From Streptomyces nitrosporeus (lineage in GTDB: Bacteria; Actinomycetota; Actinomycetes; Streptomycetales; Streptomycetaceae), in the NCBI RefSeq assembly GCF_008704555.1, contig NZ_CP023702.1:5928001-5992000 (forward strand): a stretch of DNA of 64,000 nt, written 5' to 3'. The translations under genes were made by a program, and so were the position numbers. The notes beneath the pieces were generated by a model. That model was not told the origin of the DNA. It searched no databases and saw only the letters and a program-made list of their open reading frames with translations. Every line of letters starts with the position of its first letter. Position 1 is the stretch's first letter. Of the stretch, positions 25,249-36,727 are shown piece after piece.

Positions 25249-26250
25249 GTGGACGTTTCATGGACCCTCTGGGCGCTGACCATTTTCGGTCTGGTCGCCC
25301 TCATCTCCGTCGACTTCTTCATCGGGCGCAAACCCCATGACGTGTCGACCAAGGAAGCCGGAATCTGGACGGTCGTCTGGATCGCGCTGGCCGTGCTCTT
25401 CGGACTCGGTCTGCTGGTGTTCGGCGAGAGCCAGGCATCGGGCGAGTTCTTCGCCGGCTTCGTCACCGAGAAGTCGCTCAGTGTCGACAACCTCTTCGTC
25501 TTCATCCTGATCATGGCGAAGTTCTCGGTGCCCTCCCACCTCCAGCAGCGGGTGCTGCTGATCGGTGTGCTGATCGCCCTGGTGCTGCGTGCGATCTTCA
25601 TCGCGGCCGGCGCCGCGGTCATCGCCAACTTCTCGTGGGTCTTCTACATCTTCGGCGCGTTCCTGATCTACACCGCCTGGAAGCTGATCCAGGAGGCGCG
25701 GGCGGACGAGGACGAAGAGGAATGGGAGGAGAACCGCCTCCTGAAGTCGGTCGAGCGCCGTTTCGGTGTCGCCGACCGGTACCACGGGACCAAGCTCTTC
25801 ATCCAGAAGAACGGCAAGCGCGTCCTGACCCCGCTCATGGTGGTCATGCTCGCCATCGGCACCACCGACGTGCTGTTCGCGCTGGACTCCATCCCGGCGA
25901 TCTTCGGCCTGACCCAGGACCCGTACATCGTCTTCACCGCCAACGCCTTCGCCCTGATGGGCCTGCGTCAGCTGTACTTCCTCATCGGCGGTCTGCTGAA
26001 GAAGCTGGTCCACCTCAGCTACGGGCTCTCGGTGATCCTCGGGTTCATCGGCGTCAAGCTGGTGCTGCACGCGCTGCACGAGTCCGGGGTGCACGTCCCG
26101 GAGATCTCCATCGCGTTCTCCCTCGCCGTCATCGGCGGTGTCCTGGTGATCACCACCATCACCAGCCTGATGGCCACCAGGAAGCAGGCGGCGGCCGAGA
26201 GCGTGGAGCAGGCGAAGAGCGACGACGAGAACGTCGGCGCCGAGAAGTAA
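25249..26250 (+). CDS. TerC/Alx-family membrane protein, probable Mn2+ exporter
   Basis: A 333-residue TerC-family protein with about nine hydrophobic helices. Conserved acidic residues lie in membrane segments: LISVDFFIG, TEKSLSVDNLFVFILI and GTTDVLFALDSIPAIFG, which are the metal-site motifs of TerC. An acidic loop (EEEWEEN) separates the halves. Members exchange Mn2+ during manganese stress. GTG 25249 has GGAGG upstream. A yybP-ykoY riboswitch precedes it, so expression should rise with Mn2+. Confidence 0.92.
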   Translation: MDVSWTLWALTIFGLVALISVDFFIGRKPHDVSTKEAGIWTVVWIALAVLFGLGLLVFGESQASGEFFAGFVTEKSLSVDNLFVFILIMAKFSVPSHLQQRVLLIGVLIALVLRAIFIAAGAAVIANFSWVFYIFGAFLIYTAWKLIQEARADEDEEEWEENRLLKSVERRFGVADRYHGTKLFIQKNGKRVLTPLMVVMLAIGTTDVLFALDSIPAIFGLTQDPYIVFTANAFALMGLRQLYFLIGGLLKKLVHLSYGLSVILGFIGVKLVLHALHESGVHVPEISIAFSLAVIGGVLVITTITSLMATRKQAAAESVEQAKSDDENVGAEK

Positions 26251-26278
26251 CCCGCCCGCGGCACGGTGCCGCACCTGA

Positions 26279-26326
26279 CACGGCCGGTGGCCGGGGCCCG
26301 GAAAGGGGTCCCGGCCACCGGCCGTG
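26279..26326. terminator. bidirectional terminator between terC and MBL gene
   Basis: A perfect 17-bp stem: CACGGCCGGTGGCCGGG (26279-26295) pairs with 26310-26326 across a 14-base loop. It lies between convergent genes and can serve both. Confidence 0.85.
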
Positions 26327-26366
26327 GTGCGTCGGCCCGCGGTCACGCGGGGCGGGCCGCCCGTCT

Positions 26367-27023
26367 TCACCAGCCGCGTGCGCGCCACTCCGGCAGGTGC
26401 GGGCGCTCGGCGCCGAGCGTGGTGTCGTGGCCGTGCCCCGGGTAGACCCAGGTCTCGTCCGGCAGCGGGCCGAAGAGCTTGGTCTCCACGTCGTGGAGCA
26501 GGTGCGCGAACGCCTCGGGGTCCTTGTGCGTGTTGCCCACGCCCCCGGGGAAGAGGCAGTCCCCCGTGAAGAGGTGCGGGGCGCCGTGCGGGTCGTCGTA
26601 GACCAGGGCGACGGAGCCCGGGGTGTGGCCCCTGAGGTGGCGGGCGGTGAGCGTGACCTCGCCCACCCGCACCGTGTCACCGTCCTCCAGGAGCACGTCC
26701 GTGCCGACCGGGATGCCCTCGGCGTCGTACCGTCCGGCGAAGGTGCGCGCGCCGGTGGCCCGGACCACCTCGGCCAGGGCCTGCCAGTGGTCGCCGTGCC
26801 GGTGCGTGGTGACCACGGAGCCGATGCCGTCCTCGCCGATCAGCCGCAGCAGTGTGTCCGCCTCGGCGGCCGCGTCGATCAGGAGCTGCTCACCGGTGGC
26901 CCGGCAGCGCAGCAGATAGGCGTTGTTGTCCATCGGCCCGACAGCGACCTTGGAGATCATCAGATCGGTCAGTTCGTGCACGTCCGCGGGCCCGCCGACC
27001 CTCACCGCTCCGCTGTACGTCAT
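26367..27023 (-). CDS. metallo-beta-lactamase-fold hydrolase, glyoxalase II-like
   Basis: A 218-residue MBL-fold protein. The dinuclear zinc motif is H74, H76, D78, H79 (THRHGDH), with GHTPGSVAL, FTGDCLFPGGVGNT and YPGHGHDTTLG supplying further ligands. Size and motif spacing resemble small glyoxalase II-type thiolesterases, perhaps acting on mycothiol conjugates. The substrate is not determinable here. It lies ten bases beyond the maleylpyruvate isomerase-family gene on the same strand, suggesting one operon in thiol chemistry. Confidence 0.88.
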   Translation of the reverse strand: MTYSGAVRVGGPADVHELTDLMISKVAVGPMDNNAYLLRCRATGEQLLIDAAAEADTLLRLIGEDGIGSVVTTHRHGDHWQALAEVVRATGARTFAGRYDAEGIPVGTDVLLEDGDTVRVGEVTLTARHLRGHTPGSVALVYDDPHGAPHLFTGDCLFPGGVGNTHKDPEAFAHLLHDVETKLFGPLPDETWVYPGHGHDTTLGAERPHLPEWRARGW

Positions 27024-27033
27024 ACGCCGCAGC

Positions 27034-27723
27034 CTATAGCGGAGGCAGCGCCGGGAGGGCGCCGCCTTCCACCGTGAGCCCCGAGCCGTCGCGGCGCCCG
27101 CAGAGCCAGCCGAGGATCTCGGCCGCCGTGCCCCGCACGGTGACCGGGGCGCCCTCGGCGCCCCCGCCCGTGGTCCAGATCCTGCCGTCCCCGGTCACCG
27201 CGGTGGTGGCGACCACACCGGGGTGCCCGGCGAACCGCTCGGCCAGGAAGTCGTTCTCCCGGACCACGAACTCCTCCGGGAGGTCCTCCAGCCCGTAGCC
27301 GAGGCCCAGGTCCACATGGTGCAGCCCGACCTCCGCCCAGCGGCGGAAGGGCACCCGCCACGCCTGGTCGGTCACACCGTTGCGCAAGGTGACTGTCCGC
27401 GACCAGTCGGCCGGCTCAGCGGCGGCCGCCAGGAACGCGTCCCCGCTCTCCCGCAGGTCGGCGAGCTGGGCGGCGGGCGTACGGGTCGCGTCCCGCTCGA
27501 TCTCGGCGTCCCGGGTTTCGCTGTTCGCGTACATCGGCCGTCCCCGGAGAACATTCACGAGCGCGTCGGCGTTACGTGAGACGTGGGCGAGAACATGGCC
27601 GCGGCTCCAGCCCGGCAGGCGCGAGGGCGCTTCGAGTGCGGAGCCGTCCAGTCCGCCCGCGGCCTCGAGCAGGCGATCGGTCGCCTCACGTACGGCTTCC
27701 AGGTCGTGCGCATGATCGATCAT
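27034..27723 (-). CDS. mycothiol-dependent maleylpyruvate isomerase-family protein
   Basis: A 229-residue DinB-fold protein of the MDMPI family. The metal-site residues seen in the Corynebacterium enzyme appear as H47 (GHVLAHVSRNADAL), E131 and H135 (WAEVGLHHVDL). The C-terminal domain (from about 160) is the usual partner domain. It may isomerise maleylpyruvate or act as a mycothiol S-transferase. Mycothiol use is consistent with an actinomycete. It is divergent from uvrA, with a 175-bp gap. Confidence 0.85.
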   Translation of the reverse strand: MIDHAHDLEAVREATDRLLEAAGGLDGSALEAPSRLPGWSRGHVLAHVSRNADALVNVLRGRPMYANSETRDAEIERDATRTPAAQLADLRESGDAFLAAAAEPADWSRTVTLRNGVTDQAWRVPFRRWAEVGLHHVDLGLGYGLEDLPEEFVVRENDFLAERFAGHPGVVATTAVTGDGRIWTTGGGAEGAPVTVRGTAAEILGWLCGRRDGSGLTVEGGALPALPPL

Positions 27724-27898
27724 GACCCGAGCGTAGCCGCCGACACTCGTTCGGGTGAAGGCGTCCGCGACCGGCCGTAAATCGAATGCGCGTGCTATAC
27801 GCTCGAAGTCGAAAGCACATCACATCGCTGTGGCGCCCCCCATACCCTGGGGCCGGAGCGCAGTTCCCCGCTTCACCCGAAGAAAGGTGCGGACCGGC

Positions 27899-30889
<2,991 letters not shown>

Positions 30890-30912
30890 CACCGCCCCTC
30901 CCGGCACACCGT

Positions 30913-30946
30913 CCGCGGGCGGCCCCCTCACGGCGGCCGCCCGCGG
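30913..30946 (+). terminator. terminator after uvrA
   Basis: CCGCGGGCGGCC (30913-30924) pairs perfectly with GGCCGCCCGCGG (30935-30946) around a ten-base loop, 24 bp beyond the uvrA stop. Confidence 0.75.
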
Positions 30947-31114
30947 CGCTCCGCCGGGGCGGTGGGCGGGGGCGGTCGGAAGGGCGTGGTTCTCCGCCGG
31001 TATCGTCAGTTCTGTCGCCGATGCCTTCCGGCGCGGCCCGTGCCCCTTCCCCGCGGCACTCGGCGCCCCGGACCCATCGGACGGCCCCTTGTCCCCCCGA
31101 CCAGTGGAGACCCT

Positions 31115-31543
31115 ATGTCCGGCCTGCCCGCCGCCCGCCGCACCGTACTGAAGGGCGCCGCTCTCGCCGGTGCCGCCGGGCTGGGAGCGGCCGCCTGCTC
31201 CACCGATTCCAAGCTGGGCCACGCCGAGACACCCACACCCACGGCCCCCGTCCAGCTCGGCTCCCCGGACGAGGTGCCCGTCGGCGGCGCGAAGCTCTAC
31301 CGCGAACAGCGGGTCGTGGTGAGCTGCCCGGCCGAGGGCCGGTACAAGGCCTTCAGCGCGCAGTGCACCCACGCCGGCTGCCTGCTGGACAAGGTCGAGG
31401 GCAACGAGGGCAACTGCCCGTGCCACGGCAGCCGCTTCGACATGACGACGGGCAAGGCCCTCAAGGGTCCGGCCACGGTGCCGCTGCCCGAGGTCCCGGT
31501 CAGGGTCGAGGGCGGGAAGCTGGTGGCGGGCCCCGAGGCCTGA
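31115..31543 (+). CDS. Rieske [2Fe-2S] protein, Tat lipoprotein
   Basis: A 142-residue small Rieske protein. The N-terminus has a twin-arginine motif (ARRTVLKG) and a lipobox ending at C28 (LGAAAC), so it is probably exported folded and lipid-anchored. Cluster ligands are C84 and H86 (CTHAGC) and C101 and H104 (CPCHGS), with C89 and C103 placed for the usual disulfide. The electron partner is unknown; no oxygenase or cytochrome gene is adjacent. ATG 31115 follows GTGGAGA. Confidence 0.92.
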   Translation: MSGLPAARRTVLKGAALAGAAGLGAAACSTDSKLGHAETPTPTAPVQLGSPDEVPVGGAKLYREQRVVVSCPAEGRYKAFSAQCTHAGCLLDKVEGNEGNCPCHGSRFDMTTGKALKGPATVPLPEVPVRVEGGKLVAGPEA

Positions 31544-31584
31544 CCCGCGCCGGGGGCGGTCGCGTCCTTCCCGGAGATCCCGCT

Positions 31585-31607
31585 GTGTCACCGCCCGCAA
31601 GTAGGGT
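31585..31607 (+). promoter_or_regulatory. weak PafBC-like promoter upstream of uvrC
   Basis: GTGTCACCG (31585-31593), eight bases, then TAGGGT (31602-31607), seven bases before the uvrC ATG. It matches TTGTCRGTG at six of nine positions and has exact spacing. The TAGGGT -10 is convincing; the damage-box match is partial. Confidence 0.4.
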
Positions 31608-31614
31608 GTGAGAC

Positions 31615-33672
31615 ATGGCAGACCCCTCCAGCTACCGCCCCGCGCCGGGAGAGATCCCCGACACCCCGGGGGTCTACAAGTTCCGCGACGAGCACCGCCG
31701 GGTGATCTACGTCGGCAAGGCGAAGAACCTGCGCCAGCGCCTGGCCAACTACTTCCAGGACCTGGCCGGCCTGCACCCCCGTACGCGCACGATGGTCACC
31801 ACGGCCGCGTCCGTGGAGTGGACCGTGGTCTCCACCGAGGTCGAGGCGCTGCAGCTGGAGTACTCCTGGATCAAGGAGTTCGACCCCCGCTTCAACGTCA
31901 AGTACCGCGACGACAAGAGCTACCCCTACCTCGCGGTCACCCTGAACGAGGAGTTCCCGCGCGTCCAGGTCATGAGGGGCGCCAAGAAGAAGGGCGTGCG
32001 CTACTTCGGCCCGTACGGCCACGCCTGGGCGATCCGCGAGACCGTCGACCTGATGCTCCGGGTCTTCCCCGTGCGCACCTGCTCCGCCGGGGTGTTCAAG
32101 AACGCCGCGCGTACCGGCCGGCCCTGCCTGCTCGGCTACATCGGCAAGTGCTCGGCCCCCTGTGTCGGGCGGGTCACCCCCGGTGAACACCGCGAGCTGG
32201 CCGAGGACTTCTGCGACTTCATGGCGGGCCGGACGGGCACCTACATCCGCCGCCTGGAGAAGGAGATGGCGCAGGCGGCCGAGGAGATGGAGTACGAGCG
32301 GGCCGCCCGGCTGCGTGACGACACCGAGGCGCTCAGGCGGGCCATGGAGAAGAGCGCCGTGGTCCTCGCGGACGCCACCGACGCCGACCTGATCGCCCTC
32401 GCCGAGGACGAGCTGGAGGCCGCCGTCCAGATCTTCCACGTCCGCGGCGGACGCGTCCGGGGCCAGCGCGGCTGGGTCACGGACAAGGTCGAGGCCGTCG
32501 GCACGGCGGACCTCGTCGAGCACGCGCTCCAGCAGCTGTACGGCGAGGAGGCCGGGGACGCCGTGCCCAAGGAGGTGCTCGTCCCCGCGCTCCCGGAGGA
32601 CCCGGAGGCCGTCGCCCAGTGGCTCGCCGGACGCCGGGGCTCCCAGGTGAGCCTGCGCGTCCCGCAGCGGGGCGACAAGAAGGACCTGATGGCCACGGTC
32701 CAGCGCAACGCCCAGCAGGCGCTGGCCCTGCACAAGACCAGGCGCGCCTCCGACCTCACCACCCGCTCGCGGGCCCTGGAGGAGATCGCCGAGGCCCTCG
32801 GGCTGGGCGCCGCGCCCCTGCGCGTGGAGTGCTTCGACATCTCGCACCTGCAGGGTGACGACGTCGTCGCGTCCATGGTGGTCTTCGAGGACGGTCTGGC
32901 GCGCAAGAGCGAGTACCGCCGCTTCCAGATCAAGGGCTTCGAGGGCCAGGACGACGTCCGGTCGATGCACGAGGTCATCGGGCGCCGTTTCCGGCGCTAC
33001 CTCCAGGAGACGGAGCGGACGGGGGAGTGGGGGGAGGCCCCGGCACCGACCGGCCCGGCACCCGCCACGGGCGGCACCGCCCCGGCGGGACCCCCGGACG
33101 CCGCCGGGGCCGAAGCGGCCGCGGAGGATGCGCGCGACGACGACGGCCGCCCGAAGCGCTTCGCCTATCCGCCGCAGCTCGTCGTCGTCGACGGCGGGCA
33201 GCCGCAGGTCGCCGCAGCCAAGCGCGCGCTGGACGAGCTGGGCATCGACGACATCGCCGTGTGCGGGCTCGCCAAGCGGCTGGAGGAGGTCTGGCTGCCG
33301 GACGAGGACGACCCCGTCGTCCTGCCGCGTTCCAGCGAGGGCCTCTACCTCCTGCAGCGCATCCGCGACGAGGCCCACCGCTTCGCCATCACCTACCAGC
33401 GCGCCAAACGGGCCAAGCGCGTCCGCAGCAGCCCCCTGGACGACATCGCCGGTCTCGGGGAGACCCGCAAGCAGGCGCTGATCAAGCATTTCGGCTCCGT
33501 CAAGAAGCTGAGGCAGGCGACGATCGCCGAGATCTGCGAGGTCCCGGGGATAGGCCGTCGCACGGCGGAGTCGGTGGCCGTCGCCCTCGCCGGGGCAGCG
33601 CCGGCCGCACCGGCCGTCAACACGGCCACAGGAGAGATCATCGAAGAGGACGACGGGGGCAGTACGCCATGA
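31615..33672 (+). CDS. uvrC: excinuclease ABC subunit C
   Basis: A 685-residue UvrC, the dual-incision nuclease. The N-terminal GIY-YIG domain (TPGVYKFRDEHRRVIYVGKAKNL) cuts 3' of damage; a UVR motif lies near residues 203-238; the RNase H-like domain (from about 390, with CFDISHLQG and VVVDGGQPQV) cuts 5'; a helix-hairpin-helix pair (about 600-660) ends the protein. An Ala/Pro-rich insert at about 475-508 splits the nuclease region and is probably a disordered loop. It heads the uvrC-rapZ-yvcK-whiA operon, its stop overlapping rapZ by ATGA. Confidence 0.98.
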   Translation: MADPSSYRPAPGEIPDTPGVYKFRDEHRRVIYVGKAKNLRQRLANYFQDLAGLHPRTRTMVTTAASVEWTVVSTEVEALQLEYSWIKEFDPRFNVKYRDDKSYPYLAVTLNEEFPRVQVMRGAKKKGVRYFGPYGHAWAIRETVDLMLRVFPVRTCSAGVFKNAARTGRPCLLGYIGKCSAPCVGRVTPGEHRELAEDFCDFMAGRTGTYIRRLEKEMAQAAEEMEYERAARLRDDTEALRRAMEKSAVVLADATDADLIALAEDELEAAVQIFHVRGGRVRGQRGWVTDKVEAVGTADLVEHALQQLYGEEAGDAVPKEVLVPALPEDPEAVAQWLAGRRGSQVSLRVPQRGDKKDLMATVQRNAQQALALHKTRRASDLTTRSRALEEIAEALGLGAAPLRVECFDISHLQGDDVVASMVVFEDGLARKSEYRRFQIKGFEGQDDVRSMHEVIGRRFRRYLQETERTGEWGEAPAPTGPAPATGGTAPAGPPDAAGAEAAAEDARDDDGRPKRFAYPPQLVVVDGGQPQVAAAKRALDELGIDDIAVCGLAKRLEEVWLPDEDDPVVLPRSSEGLYLLQRIRDEAHRFAITYQRAKRAKRVRSSPLDDIAGLGETRKQALIKHFGSVKKLRQATIAEICEVPGIGRRTAESVAVALAGAAPAAPAVNTATGEIIEEDDGGSTP

Positions 33673-34649
33673 CCGAGCACACGCAGGACCACGGTGACGA
33701 GCAGGCGCACCACCGGACCGACCGAACAGACGGAGCAGCAGACGTGAGTACGGGAAGCGCCCTGGACCAGGCGGACGCCGGCACGCCGCCCATCCCCGAG
33801 CTGGTGATCATCTCGGGGATGTCGGGGGCCGGACGCAGTACGGCGGCCAAGTGCCTGGAGGACCTCGGCTGGTTCGTCGTCGACAACCTGCCGCCCGCCC
33901 TGATCCCCACCATGGTGGAGCTCGGGGCCCGGTCCCAGGGCAACGTCGCCCGCATCGCCGTCGTCGTCGACGTACGGGGCCGCCGTTTCTTCGACAACCT
34001 CCGGGAGTCCCTCGCGGACCTGGAGGCCAAGCACGTCACCCGGCGGATCGTGTTCCTGGAGTCCTCCGACGACGCGCTCGTACGCCGCTTCGAATCGGTC
34101 CGCCGTCCGCACCCCCTCCAGGGCGACGGCCGGATCGTCGACGGCATCGCCGCCGAGCGCGACCTGCTGCGCGAGCTGCGCGGCGACGCCGACCTGGTGA
34201 TCGACACCTCCAGCCTCAACGTGCACGAACTGCGGGCCAAGATGGACGCCCAGTTCGCCGGCGAGGAGGAGCCCGAGCTGCGGGCCACCGTGATGTCCTT
34301 CGGCTTCAAGTACGGCCTGCCCGTCGACGCCGACCTGGTCGTGGACTGCCGCTTCCTGCCCAACCCGCACTGGGTCCCGGAACTGCGTCCCTTCACCGGC
34401 CTCAACGAGGAGGTGTCCGACTACGTCTTCGACCAGCCCGGCGCCAAGGAGTTCCTCAACCAGTACACGGAACTGCTCCAGCTCATCGCGGCCGGCTACC
34501 GCCGTGAGGGCAAGCGCTACGTGACCATCGCCGTCGGCTGCACGGGCGGCAAGCACCGGTCCGTGGCCATGTCGGAGAAGCTGGCCTCCCGGCTGGCCAC
34601 GGAAGGGATCGAGACCGTCCTCGTCCACCGGGACATGGGGCGCGAGTGA
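33669..34649 (+). CDS. rapZ: RapZ/YvcJ-family nucleotide-binding protein
   Basis: A 326-residue RapZ/YvcJ protein. The nucleotide loop reads GMSGAGRST, with Arg where most P-loops have Lys, as I recall for actinobacterial members. LGWFVVDNLPP and the C-terminal AVGCTGGKHRSV are diagnostic. In E. coli RapZ controls glucosamine-6-phosphate synthase through small RNAs; the actinomycete role is less clear. The first about 45 residues are an extra acidic, His-rich tail. It overlaps uvrC by ATGA and yvcK by GTGA. Confidence 0.95.
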   Translation: MTEHTQDHGDEQAHHRTDRTDGAADVSTGSALDQADAGTPPIPELVIISGMSGAGRSTAAKCLEDLGWFVVDNLPPALIPTMVELGARSQGNVARIAVVVDVRGRRFFDNLRESLADLEAKHVTRRIVFLESSDDALVRRFESVRRPHPLQGDGRIVDGIAAERDLLRELRGDADLVIDTSSLNVHELRAKMDAQFAGEEEPELRATVMSFGFKYGLPVDADLVVDCRFLPNPHWVPELRPFTGLNEEVSDYVFDQPGAKEFLNQYTELLQLIAAGYRREGKRYVTIAVGCTGGKHRSVAMSEKLASRLATEGIETVLVHRDMGRE

Positions 34650-35683
34650 GCAGCAGCCGCCCTCTGCGCCGGCACCGGCTGAGCAGGGCCACCGCGGCCC
34701 TCTCCGGCCGCAAGCGCGGCGCGCAGCCCAAGGTCGTCGCCCTCGGCGGCGGCATGGGCCTGTCGGCGTCCCTCACGGCCCTGCGCCGGATCACCGGCGA
34801 CCTCACGGCCGTGGTCACCGTCGCCGACGACGGCGGCTCCTCCGGCCGGCTCCGGGAGGAGCTGGGCGTCCTGCCGCCGGGCGACCTGCGCAAGGCGCTG
34901 GCCGCGCTCTGCGGGGACGACGAGTGGGGCCGGACCTGGTCCCAGGTCATCCAGCACCGCTTCGAGTCCAGGGGCGACCTGCACGGGCACGCGGTGGGCA
35001 ACCTGCTCATCGTCGCCCTCTGGGAGCAGCTCGGCGACCACGTCCAGGCACTCGACCTGGTCGGCAGACTGCTCGGCGCACACGGCCGGGTACTCCCCAT
35101 GTCCGCGGTGCCCCTGGAGCTCCAGGCCCTCGTCCGGGGCCACGAACCGGGGCGGCCCGACGACGTCGTCACCGTACGGGGACAGGCCACGGTCGCCCTC
35201 ACGCCCGGTGAGGTGCAGTCCGTCCACCTGGTCCCGGCCGATCCTCCGGCGGTCCCGGACGCGGTCACGGCCGTCCTGGACGCCGACTGGGTGGTGCTCG
35301 GCCCGGGGTCCTGGTTCTCCTCGGTGATCCCGCACCTGCTGGTGCCGGAACTCCTCGACGCGCTGGTATCCACGAAGGCGCGTAAGGTCCTCTCCCTCAA
35401 CCTCGCTCCGCAACCCGGTGAAACCGAAGGGTTCTCACCGCAGCGTCATTTGGAGGTTTTGGGACGACACGCCCCTAAACTCGCCATGGACGTGGTGCTT
35501 GCCGACGAGGCCGCCGTGCCCGACCGTGAGTCCCTCGCCGATGCCGCCGAGCGGCTCGGAGCAGCGGTCGAGCTGGCGCCCGTGGCCTCACCCGACGGTG
35601 TTCCGATCCATGATCCGGAGCTGTTGGCCGCCGCGTACGACCGTATTTTTCGGATGCATGGAAGGATCGGCCCATGGCGATGA
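34646..35683 (+). CDS. yvcK: YvcK/GlmR-family protein
   Basis: A 345-residue CofD-like protein of the YvcK/GlmR group, which binds UDP-GlcNAc and balances carbon flow into peptidoglycan in Bacillus and mycobacteria. Motifs are VVALGGGMGLSASL, ADDGGSSGRLR, PPGDLRKAL, HAVGNLLI and LGPGSWFSS. The first about 28 residues are basic and outside the core. GTG 34646 overlaps the rapZ stop (GTGA), and its end overlaps whiA by ten bases. Confidence 0.95.
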   Translation: MSSSRPLRRHRLSRATAALSGRKRGAQPKVVALGGGMGLSASLTALRRITGDLTAVVTVADDGGSSGRLREELGVLPPGDLRKALAALCGDDEWGRTWSQVIQHRFESRGDLHGHAVGNLLIVALWEQLGDHVQALDLVGRLLGAHGRVLPMSAVPLELQALVRGHEPGRPDDVVTVRGQATVALTPGEVQSVHLVPADPPAVPDAVTAVLDADWVVLGPGSWFSSVIPHLLVPELLDALVSTKARKVLSLNLAPQPGETEGFSPQRHLEVLGRHAPKLAMDVVLADEAAVPDRESLADAAERLGAAVELAPVASPDGVPIHDPELLAAAYDRIFRMHGRIGPWR

Positions 35684-36663
35684 CGCCGGCGGTGAAGGAC
35701 GAAGTCTCCCGGCTTCCCGTGACCCGGACCTGCTGCAGAAAAGCCGAGGTCTCGGCGATTCTCCGGTTCGCGGGCGGGCTGCACCTGGTGAGCGGCCGGA
35801 TCGTGATCGAGGCCGAGCTGGACACGGGCATCGCGGCCCGCCGGCTCAAGCAGGACATCCTGGAGATCTTCGGGCACAACTCGGAGCTGATCGTGATGGC
35901 CCCCGGCGGGCTGCGCCGCGGTTCGCGTTTCGTCGTACGGGTGGTGGCGGGCGGGGACCAGCTGGCCCGCCAGACCGGTCTGGTGGACGGCCGGGGCCGC
36001 CCCATCCGCGGGCTGCCCCCGCAGGTGGTCTCGGGGGCCACCTGCGACGCGGAGGCCGCCTGGCGCGGGGCGTTCCTGGCCCACGGCTCACTCACCGAGC
36101 CTGGCCGTTCCTCCTCGCTGGAGGTGACCTGCCCCGGTCCCGAGGCCGCCCTCGCCCTGGTCGGCGCCGCACGCAGGCTCTCCATCGCCGCCAAGGCGCG
36201 CGAGGTGCGGGGGGTGGACCGGGTGGTCGTCCGTGACGGTGACGCCATCGGCGCGCTGCTGACCCGCCTCGGCGCCCATGACGCGGTGCTCGCCTGGGAG
36301 GAGCGCCGGATGCGGCGCGAGGTCCGGGCCACGGCCAACCGGCTCGCCAACTTCGACGACGCCAACCTCCGGCGTTCCGCGCGGGCCGCGGTGGCCGCCG
36401 GTGCCCGGGTCGGCCGTGCCCTGGAGATCCTGGGGGAGGAGGTCCCCGAACACCTGGCGGCGGCCGGGCGGCTGCGGATGGAGCACAAGCAGGCCTCCCT
36501 GGAGGAGCTGGGCGCGCTCGCCGACCCGCCGCTGACCAAGGACGCGGTCGCCGGCCGGATCAGGCGCCTGCTGGCGATGGCCGACAAGCGGGCCCAGGAC
36601 CTCGGTGTCCCGGGCACGGAGTCCACCCTCAGCGAGGAGATGGCCGACGGCCTCGTCGGCTGA
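35674..36663 (+). CDS. whiA: sporulation regulator WhiA
   Basis: A 329-residue WhiA. The N-terminal two-thirds is a LAGLIDADG-like homing-endonuclease fold (SAILRFAGGLHLVSGRIVIEAELD, FLAHGSLTEPGRSSSLEV) that has lost nuclease use, followed by a C-terminal helix-turn-helix (LEELGALADPPLTKDAVAGRIRRLL). With WhiB it directs the switch to sporulation septation in Streptomyces. ATG 35674 lies inside the end of yvcK. A strong terminator follows. Confidence 0.98.
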   Translation: MAMTPAVKDEVSRLPVTRTCCRKAEVSAILRFAGGLHLVSGRIVIEAELDTGIAARRLKQDILEIFGHNSELIVMAPGGLRRGSRFVVRVVAGGDQLARQTGLVDGRGRPIRGLPPQVVSGATCDAEAAWRGAFLAHGSLTEPGRSSSLEVTCPGPEAALALVGAARRLSIAAKAREVRGVDRVVVRDGDAIGALLTRLGAHDAVLAWEERRMRREVRATANRLANFDDANLRRSARAAVAAGARVGRALEILGEEVPEHLAAAGRLRMEHKQASLEELGALADPPLTKDAVAGRIRRLLAMADKRAQDLGVPGTESTLSEEMADGLVG

Positions 36664-36667
36664 CCCG

Positions 36668-36727
36668 CACGCCGCCGGCCGGCGTCCCCCGGGCTCCCCG
36701 GCCCATGGGACGCCGGCCGGCGGCGTG
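36668..36727 (+). terminator. strong terminator of the uvrC-whiA operon
   Basis: A perfect 21-bp stem: 36668-36688 (CACGCCGCCGGCCGGCGTCCC is 21 bases, of which CACGCCGCCGG starts the arm) pairs with 36707-36727 across an 18-base loop, four bases past the whiA stop. Confidence 0.9.

Noticed and set aside
27724..27898. LexA or PafBC damage box upstream of uvrA
   Set aside because: Neither a TCGAAC-N4-GTTCGA-type palindrome nor TTGTCRGTG could be found; only scattered TCGAA words.
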